DNA of 57,989 nucleotides from a virus. Shown piece after piece: positions 42,993 through 51,318 of this stretch; the first letter of the stretch is position 1; the number at the start of each line of letters is the position of its first letter. The notes beneath the pieces are model-generated. The model had not been told where the DNA came from and ran no database searches. It saw only the letters and a list, made by a program, of their open reading frames with translations. A program made the position numbers and the translations under genes. Location of the stretch: the IMG/VR virus record IMGVR_UViG_3300012922_000008, positions 1 to 57,989 of that record. One strand, 5' to 3'.

Positions 42993-43122
42993 AACATTTT
43001 AATTGTTTTAATAGCTCTTGAACCCTACAAAAAGGACAATGCTTTAGCGTACATACATAATCCGATTCTAAATGTTGTGACCAAACTATAGAAAGAATGT
43101 CGTCAATCTTCGGTTTTTTCAT
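42979..43122 (-). CDS. Zinc-knuckle mini-protein (47 aa)
   Basis: An ATG frame of 47 codons upstream of the sigma gene. A Cys at 24 is followed by HCPFC at 28-32 and a last Cys at 43, giving a plausible zinc site between two helices. It overlaps the sigma start by 14 nt and the previous small gene by 20 nt. Such a small protein could act as an anti-sigma or cofactor; that is speculation from position. Confidence 0.5.
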   Translation of the reverse strand: MKKPKIDDILSIVWSQHLESDYVCTLKHCPFCRVQELLKQLKCYETK

Positions 43123-43279
43123 TTGGCACGTCTCCATGAACGAAGCCTAATTCATTATCTAAATGGTTAAGCTCAGATGTAATATTCTCATCCGCATCCT
43201 TTAGATATTCAAGGAAAGCTTGACGTTCTTGTTTGGATAAGTTACGGAGAAATGCTAGTGTTTCTGGTTTGAGTTTCAT
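43103..43279 (-). CDS. Small acidic helical protein (58 aa)
   Basis: An ATG with GGAGTC upstream opens 58 codons of charged helices (ETLAFLRNLSKQERQAFLEYL and DADENITSELNHLDNEL). It ends by overlapping the zinc-knuckle gene. No family is recognised, but composition and ribosome-binding site support coding. Confidence 0.6.
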   Translation of the reverse strand: MKLKPETLAFLRNLSKQERQAFLEYLKDADENITSELNHLDNELGFVHGDVPNEKTED

Positions 43280-43312
43280 GGTTGACTCCTGTGGAAATTT
43301 AAAAAGGTAGGT

Positions 43313-43492
43313 TTATTCTGCTTCAGTTTCCCAAAATCTAACGTGTTTGTGAGCGCCCCAATCGATTTCCTTTTGGGGATACCCATCACGTAAGAGAGTT
43401 TGTTCAATAGACTCGTTCTCTAGGGGGAGATATTGTTTTGGAAATCCATATCGCCAACCGGAGGGAGGGTCATATATCCTTATTCTTGACAT
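43313..43492 (-). CDS. Small hypothetical protein (59 aa)
   Basis: The ATG at 43492 overlaps the stop of the metallophosphoesterase gene (TGATG); a TTG one codon earlier is less likely. The product is rich in aromatic and charged residues (DPPSGWRYGFPKQYLPL) and looks folded. Role unknown, possibly linked to its coupled neighbour. Confidence 0.6.
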   Translation of the reverse strand: MSRIRIYDPPSGWRYGFPKQYLPLENESIEQTLLRDGYPQKEIDWGAHKHVRFWETEAE

Positions 43493-44031
43493 CAATCCCC
43501 CAATCCTGTAGCTAGGTACTTTTTTGGATGTGAAACAAACTTATCGAACTCAACTGGCATGTAATCTGTGTACTCAACTGCAAATAACCTCTGCCAAGGT
43601 TGGTGTAGTTTCTTTTCTGGAAGTCCATCTTCGGGCTTAAACCCATGCCAGATGTTATGAAGGTGTCCATGTATGTTAAGGTCACAACCTCCGGCTCGAC
43701 TAGTATCTGGCCTATGAGTAAGCCAACAATTACGGAACTTCAATCCATCACAAGCAAAGTTAAACCCATGCTCCATCCACCAAGTACAGCTCCGCTGGTC
43801 ATCATGGTTCCCACGAATAAGAATTTTATTCCCTGGTAGAGAAGGAACAATCCACTCCCAATCCTTCATTGAACCAATAGCTACGTCTCCTAAATGAATG
43901 ATTGTATCTTCAGGTCGAACAACGTGATTCCAATTGCGGATAAGTAACTCTGTAAAGTTACTTGGCCTATCGCAATAGGTTTTCATGTTTTCGTGCTTGA
44001 AGTGGGTGTCAGCTACTAGATAGACGTTCAT
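43492..44031 (-). CDS. Metallophosphoesterase (second copy)
   Basis: A 179-residue compact calcineurin-like enzyme. Motifs: ADTHFKHE near residue 8, IHLGDVAI, IRGNHDD, WLTHRP and NIHGHLHN. The set is complete, so activity is likely. It is smaller than, and only distantly like, the enzyme at 35427-36200. The substrate is unknown; small phage enzymes of this type often act on cyclic nucleotides or RNA ends. Confidence 0.85.
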   Translation of the reverse strand: MNVYLVADTHFKHENMKTYCDRPSNFTELLIRNWNHVVRPEDTIIHLGDVAIGSMKDWEWIVPSLPGNKILIRGNHDDQRSCTWWMEHGFNFACDGLKFRNCWLTHRPDTSRAGGCDLNIHGHLHNIWHGFKPEDGLPEKKLHQPWQRLFAVEYTDYMPVEFDKFVSHPKKYLATGLGD

Positions 44032-44438
44032 TTAAGGCCCCGCTCTCGTCCTCTACGAGTAACACAAGCTTTACATCTCCATGAACCGTTCGAGAAGTAA
44101 TACAAATTGCCAGCCATTAATTTATGTCCCCGTTTACAATGAGACCATCTTGCTTGTTTTCTATTATTGTTTGCTTGCTGTTTTCGTGTAGACCATTTAC
44201 AATTGCTTGGTTTGTAATCTCCATTGTTATTAACTCTATCTAAGGTTTTATGGGGTGGACGAATACCCATGTCCTTTAAGAAATTAATAAAGTCGTCCCA
44301 ACGTTTACAAACCTTAATACCCCGTCCTCCATAATAATGATAGTTGTCGTCTGTTTTAGTTCGACAACGGCGTTTCATTGTATGCCAGGAATTATAAGTT
44401 CTGGAATGTTTATTATGTCTAGCATGTCCATGAGTCAT
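44028..44438 (-). CDS. HNH-type homing endonuclease-like protein
   Basis: A 136-residue basic protein. The N-terminal part has YNSWHTMKRRCR and YYGGRGIKVCKRW, then TLDRVNNNGDYKPSNCKW, a degenerate HNH-like core frequent in phages. The C-terminal knuckle CKRGHKLMAGN...CKAC is a zinc-binding tail common in phage HNH proteins. It is wedged by short overlaps between the nuclease and phosphoesterase genes, as expected for a mobile gene. Confidence 0.7.
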   Translation of the reverse strand: MTHGHARHNKHSRTYNSWHTMKRRCRTKTDDNYHYYGGRGIKVCKRWDDFINFLKDMGIRPPHKTLDRVNNNGDYKPSNCKWSTRKQQANNNRKQARWSHCKRGHKLMAGNLYYFSNGSWRCKACVTRRGRERGLK

Positions 44439-45349
44439 TGAATTATTGGTAGTCCTTCTAAATGTAGATATTCCTTTTTTGGCCTGTATTTATATTTCAG
44501 AATTTCATCTACATTTTCTCCATAACGGTGAATTAAGTAGAACGGACAATATCCGTAGGTATAGCATTGGTCCCTATTCGCGGGCCATTCTGTATCTCCA
44601 AATATCCTCTTGTACCTCTCAATCTCGTCTGCAACGACAACAATATCTCTAATTGCAATGTCAATAGCTCTCTGATTCCGTTCAAGTTTTTGTCGTTCGG
44701 CAGGGAAGCTAGGACCGACTTGACCCTTCTCACTTTGTCTTGTAAGGACATTAACATAGAAGTTTCCTATTGGCTCCTTATAAATGCGTTCCGCAGCCCA
44801 CAAATATAATGATGCTTGGTCGCGGGCACCCCATTTTTGAGGTAAGTTCGACTTAGCACCGCGTTTCTCTGTCTTATGGTCCCAAATATCCAGTTTACCT
44901 TCTTCGTTACGGATTACTAGGTCTATTTTACCGATAAGGACGTGATAGTCAGGACACCAGTTATCACAGTCCTTACAATAGTAGTCCCCGTCGGCATTTG
45001 GACCTTGCGGGAGTTGATAACAACGGTCACACAGTCGAGGTAAAGCAACCTTAAACGTCCTCTCTACATCCACAATATCCAATACCGCCTCAGGATACCT
45101 GGCCTGGTAAGCCTGCATCATTATTTCAGCTTCAGTTTCAAGTATTTCATTAGGGTGGTTCGGGTACTTGAGGATACCTTTATAATACTCCTCAAGCCTC
45201 TCATGTACTCGTCCACCGTAGTCGAGGGAAGAGTATCCCTCCCCTTCCAATACAAGCGGCTCAATACCTGTTCCATTTCGCTCATTTTGCTCATAGTACT
45301 TCCAAGGACATTCCCGAAATTGAGAAGCTTTACTATTGTCGATTTCCAT
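44435..45349 (-). CDS. Cas4/RecB-like PD-(D/E)XK nuclease
   Basis: A 304-residue exonuclease candidate. The catalytic core is GKIDLVI with Asp143 and DIWDHKT with Asp157 and Lys159, followed by QASLYLWA as motif QxxxY. Cys14 and the C-terminal pair Cys262/Cys268 resemble the Fe-S cluster ligands of Cas4 and AddB-type nucleases. An extra Cys-rich insertion (CDRC, CKDC, WC) at 107-132 may bind zinc. It may resect DNA ends for the Sak4-like recombinase. Confidence 0.8.
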   Translation of the reverse strand: MEIDNSKASQFRECPWKYYEQNERNGTGIEPLVLEGEGYSSLDYGGRVHERLEEYYKGILKYPNHPNEILETEAEIMMQAYQARYPEAVLDIVDVERTFKVALPRLCDRCYQLPQGPNADGDYYCKDCDNWCPDYHVLIGKIDLVIRNEEGKLDIWDHKTEKRGAKSNLPQKWGARDQASLYLWAAERIYKEPIGNFYVNVLTRQSEKGQVGPSFPAERQKLERNQRAIDIAIRDIVVVADEIERYKRIFGDTEWPANRDQCYTYGYCPFYLIHRYGENVDEILKYKYRPKKEYLHLEGLPIIQ

Positions 45350-45351
45350 TT

Positions 45352-45609
45352 TTAACCTTTAACATTAATTATATTACACCGTGTAATTGAGGACCATGGA
45401 ATTGATAAAGGATTAAGCCGTGCTCCTTCATCGCCAATTGAATTCGACACTTCTAAAATCCTTCTATTAGAAAAAGTAACATACCCAACTGTTACTACAG
45501 AGGGTATACTAGCAGTTACCCTGTTTTTATTATTCCACCCTGGAGAATAGTTGGAATCGGACCAGGTTATATCAACTAAATCATGTTCAGCTAACGGCAA
45601 GGCTTTCAT
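45352..45609 (-). CDS. Small conserved phage protein (85 aa)
   Basis: An ATG after AGGAGTCCTGA opens 85 codons. The order DLVDITWSDSNYSPGW followed by strands VVTVGYVTFSN resembles a small beta protein found in many phages whose function is not known. It lies just before the nuclease. Confidence 0.6.
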   Translation of the reverse strand: MKALPLAEHDLVDITWSDSNYSPGWNNKNRVTASIPSVVTVGYVTFSNRRILEVSNSIGDEGARLNPLSIPWSSITRCNIINVKG

Positions 45610-45629
45610 TCAGGACTCCTCAGCAGATT

Positions 45630-46253
45630 TTACGGCTTATATACAAATCCATTCTTCTTTGGAGCTTCAGGCGTTTCCCAAAAAGCCCTATCTCCTTTAT
45701 ATCCAGGCCACTTATCAGGCTCCCAACCATTACAAAAGTACCTAGCAACATCACTCTTAAAGACTAGATAGTACCTATAATACCTCATCTTCGCAATTTC
45801 TTCTTTAGTCCTCTTACGGTCAATACGAAGTAGAGTGAGATAGCGTTCTGGATAGCTACGCTTATCTATATTCACAATCCAATCTTTATCTAACTTATCC
45901 CACAAGCCCATTGAGCATGAGCCGCTTAAAGAGTGGTGACAAGTATAAGTTGATTGCTTTCTAGTTTGTTTATCATTAGGGTTTGACACATTATTTGGGA
46001 ATATCTTATAGAATAGATTAACTCCACTATCCCCACTATGAGAATCGTGCCAATCCAGTGTCTTCTTTGCAATCTTCCAGCCTGCGGCTAAAAGTAACCC
46101 AGGTGTTTCATAAGAGTCCTTCGCGTCAGTAAAAGCTATCCTTGTTTTAATCAAAGCTTCTTGCGCTTTAATTGCCTCTTTAAAAGTTTGGCCTGCATAT
46201 GACCGAAGATGATTAATCTCCGTTAAATCATTATAATGCTGAACCAACTGCAT
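45630..46253 (-). CDS. Hypothetical protein next to amidoligase 1
   Basis: A 207-residue charged protein with a strong Shine-Dalgarno (GGAAGG). The N-terminus is helical; the C-terminal half holds a Tyr and Arg-rich region (MRYYRYYLVFKSD) and a Trp-rich end (GWEPDKWPGYKGDRAFW). No motif is known to me. It overlaps the amidoligase gene by 23 nt, so the two are co-translated and may work together. Confidence 0.55.
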   Translation of the reverse strand: MQLVQHYNDLTEINHLRSYAGQTFKEAIKAQEALIKTRIAFTDAKDSYETPGLLLAAGWKIAKKTLDWHDSHSGDSGVNLFYKIFPNNVSNPNDKQTRKQSTYTCHHSLSGSCSMGLWDKLDKDWIVNIDKRSYPERYLTLLRIDRKRTKEEIAKMRYYRYYLVFKSDVARYFCNGWEPDKWPGYKGDRAFWETPEAPKKNGFVYKP

Positions 46254-47058
46254 TTTCGTTCCTTCCCAGTATTTTAAGTGACTTCCATGTATCTTGGATA
46301 TCTAAATCAACCCGTGCCTCTAGCTTTAACTTCGGCTCAAATATCTTCTCAACTACCCTAGCAGCGTCATTATCCTTACTTTTGTATTGCTCAAAGAGCA
46401 TTTTTAGTCCTACCAATCCATTCAACTCAACCTTTGGATTAGTGGCAATCAACTTCGCCGCAGTTATACAAAGTAAAGTAGTTACAGGTGAATAGAGCCA
46501 AGAACACATAGACCTATATTCAAAATGATTGTCCTTATCAGCGCCCCTAACGGAGCTTAACTTCCCATAATCTAGTTGTCCATATCTCCTACGGTGATGA
46601 CAGTCCTCTTTGGGTAGGATATCCAAGTCCTCAAATAATATAGTAAGGGCATCTAAAGCCTTAACTCGTACTTGATTCTCTTTTGTTAGATACTCAAGGG
46701 GGATACTCTGATTCCTAAACTCATAAGTCCCGCAAGGAATATCAAAGTGTATATGCCCACCCAAGGTTATCAAGCGCCTAGGAGACTTATAATGTGCCCC
46801 ACCCCTAAACGTATATCCTGCATTAATAAGGTTCTTTGATACACTATGCATCAACAATAGCTTACGCATCCTTCTTAGTAACCTAAATGTCGATTTAGAT
46901 GGCTTTGGCTTAATCTCAAGTACATCCCCTCCGTGGTCAAGGGCAACCTCAAGAGCATCCTTTGTTGTATAAGCAGCAACATTAATTAAAGTACCAGCCT
47001 TATCCAAAGCTATATACTCAGGGTCAGCTCCAATTAAGAATGTGTTTACTAGTTGCAA
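46231..47058 (-). CDS. COOH-NH2 ligase (amidoligase 1)
   Basis: A 275-residue ATP-dependent ligase of the glutamine-synthetase fold. Family marks: GADPEY near residue 10, LEIKPKPS near 47, GGHIHFD near 99, and FEYRSMCSWLYSP near 179. Such enzymes are predicted to join carboxyl and amino groups to make peptides or modified proteins. TTG 47058 is the start, with GAGGAGG four bases upstream. It is the first of three paralogues in this cluster. Confidence 0.78.
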   Translation of the reverse strand: MQLVNTFLIGADPEYIALDKAGTLINVAAYTTKDALEVALDHGGDVLEIKPKPSKSTFRLLRRMRKLLLMHSVSKNLINAGYTFRGGAHYKSPRRLITLGGHIHFDIPCGTYEFRNQSIPLEYLTKENQVRVKALDALTILFEDLDILPKEDCHHRRRYGQLDYGKLSSVRGADKDNHFEYRSMCSWLYSPVTTLLCITAAKLIATNPKVELNGLVGLKMLFEQYKSKDNDAARVVEKIFEPKLKLEARVDLDIQDTWKSLKILGRNENAVGSAL

Positions 47059-47658
47059 TTAACCTACCTCCTCATACAGAGGTGGAAGTTTGGGATTAAA
47101 CCAAATAGCGTCAGGTATTTGAACAGCTTGTGCTTGACCAGCTGCCCCTATTAACTGCCCTACATTTTGTATATTATGCTGTTGAACTACTTGATTAGCC
47201 CAACCAGCAGGCATATCATAAATTCTTCCTGCCTGTGGAACTTCTATTGGGTCAATAGGCAAGACATCTCCATCTCTATTGTTATATCTTACTTTATACT
47301 TAATATTACCGGGATTTTTAATATTTGGCTTCTTAATCTCAATCGGCTTCTTAAACTTTTTCCTCAATTTAGGAATCCCAAGCTTTAACTCAATCCTCTT
47401 CTTCCCGTAAAGAGACTTCTTTATCTTAGCCCCCTTAGGCTCCCTAAACACCTTAATATCCCACTTCCCTTCATTCTTAGCCATCCAAAATAACTTCTTC
47501 CAGTGCGGCCAAGTAGCAAATATTACTGGGGCAACTTGTTCAATTACAACATTTCTATATTTCTTCCTCCAACTTTCCTCAATATACCTATGAGCCATCC
47601 CGCCAATACAAGGTCCATACTGAGGATGCATGGCAACTATTCTAACTCTACTGCTCAT
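47059..47658 (-). CDS. Lys-rich hypothetical protein in ligase cluster
   Basis: From the ATG at 47658 this is 199 residues, overlapping the ATP-grasp stop as ATGA. The middle is very Lys, Ile and Pro-rich (KKFKKPIEIKKPNIKNPG). The N-terminus contains MHPQYGPCIGGMAHRYIEE. Many Lys side chains could make it an acceptor for ligation, but that is speculation. No family is known. Confidence 0.55.
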   Translation of the reverse strand: MSSRVRIVAMHPQYGPCIGGMAHRYIEESWRKKYRNVVIEQVAPVIFATWPHWKKLFWMAKNEGKWDIKVFREPKGAKIKKSLYGKKRIELKLGIPKLRKKFKKPIEIKKPNIKNPGNIKYKVRYNNRDGDVLPIDPIEVPQAGRIYDMPAGWANQVVQQHNIQNVGQLIGAAGQAQAVQIPDAIWFNPKLPPLYEEVG

Positions 47659-48413
47659 TGTTTCTCCGCCCAAATCGAAACATGCTTCGCTAACCTCACC
47701 CCCGAACTCCTCTGAATCGAATCAATATGAGGCATTGAATTAATCTCAAGCACATAATACTTCCCATCCTTCCCCTTCAATATATCCACCGCCCCCCAAT
47801 CCATACCTAATGCCGCCACAGCCTTAATACAAGGACCCTCTATTTGGTGGGTTCCGATTAACTCATCTCTCTTAATAAACTTAAATCCAAATCTCCGGTT
47901 CCGCATAAATCCTTCATACTCGCCTTTTCCCTTATAGACCTTTTCATAAGTGGCGAAGGCTTTGTTGCCTAGGACCCATACCCGATACTCCGTATCGGTT
48001 GGGATGAATACGCTGAAGAAGTCATGTTGGCCCACCCGCTGTACTTGACGAATATCGTTAGCGGTTTTACAAACTACAATATCTTTACCCTTAGTATGAT
48101 GTTTTTTTCTAGCTAAAACCGGTTGTAATTGAATCCAATAGCTAACATCTAGGTCATCATCTATATGAAACGTCTTAGGACATAGTACATTTTTATCTCT
48201 GAACTGCTTAAAACAATTGAACTTATCATACTGATTCACCTTACTATTCAGAAACGGCTTTGGCCCGTTATAACTTCTTCCCCAAGATAACCCCACCATA
48301 AATGGGTCATCCTCTGAACGGACTACCTCATGCCCAAGTTCCTCAAGATGATGAGTCATTATTTTGATTGCTGTGTTACTTGCTTTACCGCCTTTTAAGT
48401 AGATTGTTTGCAT
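47655..48413 (-). CDS. ATP-grasp ligase
   Basis: A 252-residue RimK-like ATP-grasp enzyme. ARKKHHTKGKDIVV gives the phosphate-binding Lys region, EYRVWVLG the next strand, and DWGAVDILKGKDGKYYVLEIN the metal-binding Asp, Glu and Asn at the C-terminus. It would form amide bonds through an acyl-phosphate. Its place between a glutamine amidotransferase and an amidoligase supports a shared biosynthetic or tagging path. Confidence 0.82.
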   Translation of the reverse strand: MQTIYLKGGKASNTAIKIMTHHLEELGHEVVRSEDDPFMVGLSWGRSYNGPKPFLNSKVNQYDKFNCFKQFRDKNVLCPKTFHIDDDLDVSYWIQLQPVLARKKHHTKGKDIVVCKTANDIRQVQRVGQHDFFSVFIPTDTEYRVWVLGNKAFATYEKVYKGKGEYEGFMRNRRFGFKFIKRDELIGTHQIEGPCIKAVAALGMDWGAVDILKGKDGKYYVLEINSMPHIDSIQRSSGVRLAKHVSIWAEKQ

Positions 48414-48606
48414 TATTAATAGGCCATCGTACTCGATAGACTATAGTCCCCTTTCCGTTTACTATTATACTGGTGGTATCCTTGTATACATGAGCATTTT
48501 TCTTTTTATAAGTTCCAAACTTTCCTTGGTCAGTTGTTAATTCAACATAACGAGCGTCACGTTCTTCTTTAGAATAAAATACTTGTTCTTGATAGTTAGT
48601 TGACAC
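48385..48606 (-). CDS. Small hypothetical protein in ligase cluster (73 aa)
   Basis: A GTG with AGGAGAGG upstream opens 73 codons. The protein is polar and basic (TYKKKNAHVYKDTT, VRWPINNANNLLKRR) with short beta strands. It overlaps both neighbours and may be a carrier or substrate peptide for the ligases, an idea based on size and location only. Confidence 0.5.
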   Translation of the reverse strand: MSTNYQEQVFYSKEERDARYVELTTDQGKFGTYKKKNAHVYKDTTSIIVNGKGTIVYRVRWPINNANNLLKRR

Positions 48607-49609
48607 GTGCCTCTCCTAGAGGACTTCCACACCCACCCTTATCTTTCGGACAAACTAACTCATTCAAATCCATACTCAACTGATGCTTCCCAAGAATCAA
48701 CGGCTTCTGACACTTCGGACACGTTAATAATATCTTATCCCCGGCATCCTTAGCAGGGAGTATAGTCTTAACATCTTTATTAGTGTCTGCTTCTTTTGTC
48801 CACTTATCCTGGCGCTCTTTGTAATTAGTGTAAACTCTCCGTACAGGTTCTCTGTAAGTCCCCCAAAAGCTCTTAAACTCTCCGTGCATCTCTTTACCAT
48901 CCGGCCCAATAATCCATAATGTACTGTCAGGGAATGGGCTGAATCCCATATCAGACCTTGGGAACTGCCAGCAAATCTTAAACCTTTCTTTAACAGGCTT
49001 CATAGCTCGATGGATAACATTCTTCTCGCTAGCAAATACTAAGAAGTCATCTGTACTACCAAGCGTAAGCGGAGACCCCGACCTCCCAAATAACATTTTC
49101 CCAGGATACTTAGGACTCATAGCTGCTATCGCAGCAGAGCCTCTTACTTCATTCAACATCACTATAGCCTTAGGAGTAATACCATGCTCATCAATGATAG
49201 CTCTAATGATGTCTGAATCTGTCTCCGCAGCCCGGTCAAGCTTCAATCTCTTAAACACCTCATCATCATTCTCAATCTTCCCGTTATGAACAACAGCCGT
49301 ACATCCATTAAACATAGGATGATTGTTCTTTGCAAACCGCGGATTCCCCTTCGTAGCTGCCCGAGCATGAACTATAACCTGTTCTGCATCTTTTAGGTGC
49401 TCATTCATCCACTCTTCATATATCTGAGACTTTACAAACGTCCAAGCGGGAACATCGTTCTTTAAAGTATACACGTCCCCCTTCTTATTCTGAAGGGCAA
49501 TCCCAGACGCATCATTCCCACGATGTTCTAGTCCTGTAAGCAACAATCGAATCATGTACTCTTCGATTGGCTTGTCACTATACTTTCTGATTCCGGCTAG
49601 ACCGCACGT
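48596..49609 (-). CDS. Class II glutamine amidotransferase, apparent ACG start
   Basis: An Ntn-hydrolase domain of the GATase II type. LEHRGNDASG, VHARAATKG, HNG (in AVVHNGKIEN) and the ETDSDIIRAI stretch are family marks. The frame has no ATG, GTG or TTG before the catalytic region, yet it reads TGC-GGT-CTA-GCC-GGA (C-G-L-A-G) just downstream of an AGGAGGG. An ACG at 49609, seven bases after this site, would give Met-Cys2. A later ATG at 49555 would drop the nucleophile. The C-terminus has two CPKC/CPKD-type zinc pairs. It probably supplies ammonia for amide formation by the neighbouring ligases. Confidence 0.8.
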   Translation of the reverse strand, partial: TCGLAGIRKYSDKPIEEYMIRLLLTGLEHRGNDASGIALQNKKGDVYTLKNDVPAWTFVKSQIYEEWMNEHLKDAEQVIVHARAATKGNPRFAKNNHPMFNGCTAVVHNGKIENDDEVFKRLKLDRAAETDSDIIRAIIDEHGITPKAIVMLNEVRGSAAIAAMSPKYPGKMLFGRSGSPLTLGSTDDFLVFASEKNVIHRAMKPVKERFKICWQFPRSDMGFSPFPDSTLWIIGPDGKEMHGEFKSFWGTYREPVRRVYTNYKERQDKWTKEADTNKDVKTILPAKDAGDKILLTCPKCQKPLILGKHQLSMDLNELVCPKDKGGCGSPLGEARVN

Positions 49610-49610
49610 A

Positions 49611-49811
49611 TCAATACCCTCCTTTCACTTTTTCCAATCGAATTTGAGCTAATCTGGCTCTTAAGCGCGTTTCCATATTAACAGCATGAATAACCTCATC
49701 GTGTTGACAATAATATTTATAGGAAGCACACCAAGCACTGGTATCATGGATATATTTACCAGTAGACTCTTTTTCTAAGTCCATCAATAATTTATCATCT
49801 ATATCAAGCAT
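49611..49811 (-). CDS. Small hypothetical protein (66 aa)
   Basis: The ATG overlaps the amidoligase 2 stop (TAATG). The product is a helical, acidic-then-basic peptide with two Cys (WCASYKYYC) and ends one base before the ACG of the next gene. Its final codons carry the Shine-Dalgarno of that gene, so ribosomes ending here could reinitiate at the ACG. Function unknown. Confidence 0.55.
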   Translation of the reverse strand: MLDIDDKLLMDLEKESTGKYIHDTSAWCASYKYYCQHDEVIHAVNMETRLRARLAQIRLEKVKGGY

Positions 49812-51310
49812 TATAAAGTTAGCTCCTTACCAATATATTTAACATTCTGCTTAACCTCATTCTTTCTGACCCAATCTTCAAAACACCCTTCCTTAACATC
49901 CTTAACATTCCATATTGGAAATAGCCCAGATGTAAGAACTTTTCTAACTTGTTGAATAGTATTATACTGTCTAAGAGATTGTGGAAGACAAATTCTAAGA
50001 TGCTTAACATCATTACCAACATTAGTACGCGCTAACTTCATATTCGGAAATATCTTAGTTATCTCTTGTAATCCTTTACTAAAATCATATTTCCCTTCCT
50101 CATATTGGATAATTTTAGCTTGGTCACTACTAGTAATCTCAATCCTCATACTTCTATGACAAGCTAAATCATGTACAATCTCTCCTACGCCCATCTTATG
50201 ATACGTCTGCGTGAAGCTCATATTCCATATATAGCCCTTTGGCAGCTCTTTAGGCTCCCAATTACAAACTGGTAGGTCGGGACGAATAGCTTCTTTATTT
50301 ACAAGATAATTAAACACAGCTTGTCTCTCATTCTCAGTCCCTTCAATTATTGAAGGATAATAAGAAACCGGCATCTTGTTTGGTTGAGGAAATACTATTC
50401 CCCATTCTACCTTAAAATCTCCTGCCCCTTGTTGTTTAGGTAATCCCCACTTCTTCAAAGCATTAAAAGCAATCCAAGCGTCATCGTCAACATTCTTATA
50501 ATAAGCTAACAAATTACTTATGGCCTTTTCAAGGAACTTAGCTTTCCTCTCAGAGTTCTTGTATATATTCAGTATCAACTTAGGCTCATATACTGTAAGC
50601 TTAGACAACACTAACACTAAATACGCCATCCAAGGGGAATCCATCCATGTAGGAAAGGACCTATACTCATATCCATATCGCTGAGGCCTAAAATCCCCAT
50701 AATGCCCATACTTAGTCTTAGCCCGACGATAGTCATTAAGTTTATCATTGAAAACTCCCAACAACATCAAAGACATATTAAGAGTATCAAAAGTGCTTAT
50801 ATCTCTGTCTCTTTCTATTGCTCCCCGCCTTCTTGCTAAATGAACATGTCCCCCAATTCCGTCCTGACCATCCCAAGGAGTACTTAACCAACTGTACTCC
50901 AAGCTACTCGGAAAAGTAACTGCCATCCACCTCAACTCTGCCAACATAGATGCAATAATATCCAATATAAACCTACTTGGCCGTGGCCTAAGCTCAACTA
51001 ACCTACCATTCATATCCATACCAAAAGCTAATCCAGTATTTAAACCAAGCTTCATAGCAGGTACTAATGAGCTAGTTAGCGGGTCTAACAATGAATACTC
51101 TGGGTCCGCCCCTACCGTAAACCTATTCACTAACCTTGGATTCTGGGGGATACAAGTAAGTGAATTAACAGTATTCATCTGGCCAATCCACTTCTCCACT
51201 AACCTATTTGGTATCCCTATCTTTACATTCTCAGGAATCTCTTCAATTGTTGTATATGCATGTTCAACAACAGATTTCAAGAATGTAGATTTCAATTCAG
51301 CAAATTCCAT
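49811..51310 (-). CDS. COOH-NH2 ligase (amidoligase 2, 499 aa)
   Basis: The longest of the three amidoligases. The catalytic half holds VGADPEY near residue 67, VELRPRPS near 105, GGHVHLAR near 153 and YEYRSFPTWMDSP near 213. The C-terminal 200 residues have no clear relative and may be a second, substrate-binding domain. The ATG follows AGAGGGATAA. It lies just upstream of the amidotransferase gene, with one small gene between. Confidence 0.75.
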   Translation of the reverse strand: MEFAELKSTFLKSVVEHAYTTIEEIPENVKIGIPNRLVEKWIGQMNTVNSLTCIPQNPRLVNRFTVGADPEYSLLDPLTSSLVPAMKLGLNTGLAFGMDMNGRLVELRPRPSRFILDIIASMLAELRWMAVTFPSSLEYSWLSTPWDGQDGIGGHVHLARRRGAIERDRDISTFDTLNMSLMLLGVFNDKLNDYRRAKTKYGHYGDFRPQRYGYEYRSFPTWMDSPWMAYLVLVLSKLTVYEPKLILNIYKNSERKAKFLEKAISNLLAYYKNVDDDAWIAFNALKKWGLPKQQGAGDFKVEWGIVFPQPNKMPVSYYPSIIEGTENERQAVFNYLVNKEAIRPDLPVCNWEPKELPKGYIWNMSFTQTYHKMGVGEIVHDLACHRSMRIEITSSDQAKIIQYEEGKYDFSKGLQEITKIFPNMKLARTNVGNDVKHLRICLPQSLRQYNTIQQVRKVLTSGLFPIWNVKDVKEGCFEDWVRKNEVKQNVKYIGKELTL

Positions 51311-51318
51311 TTATCCCT

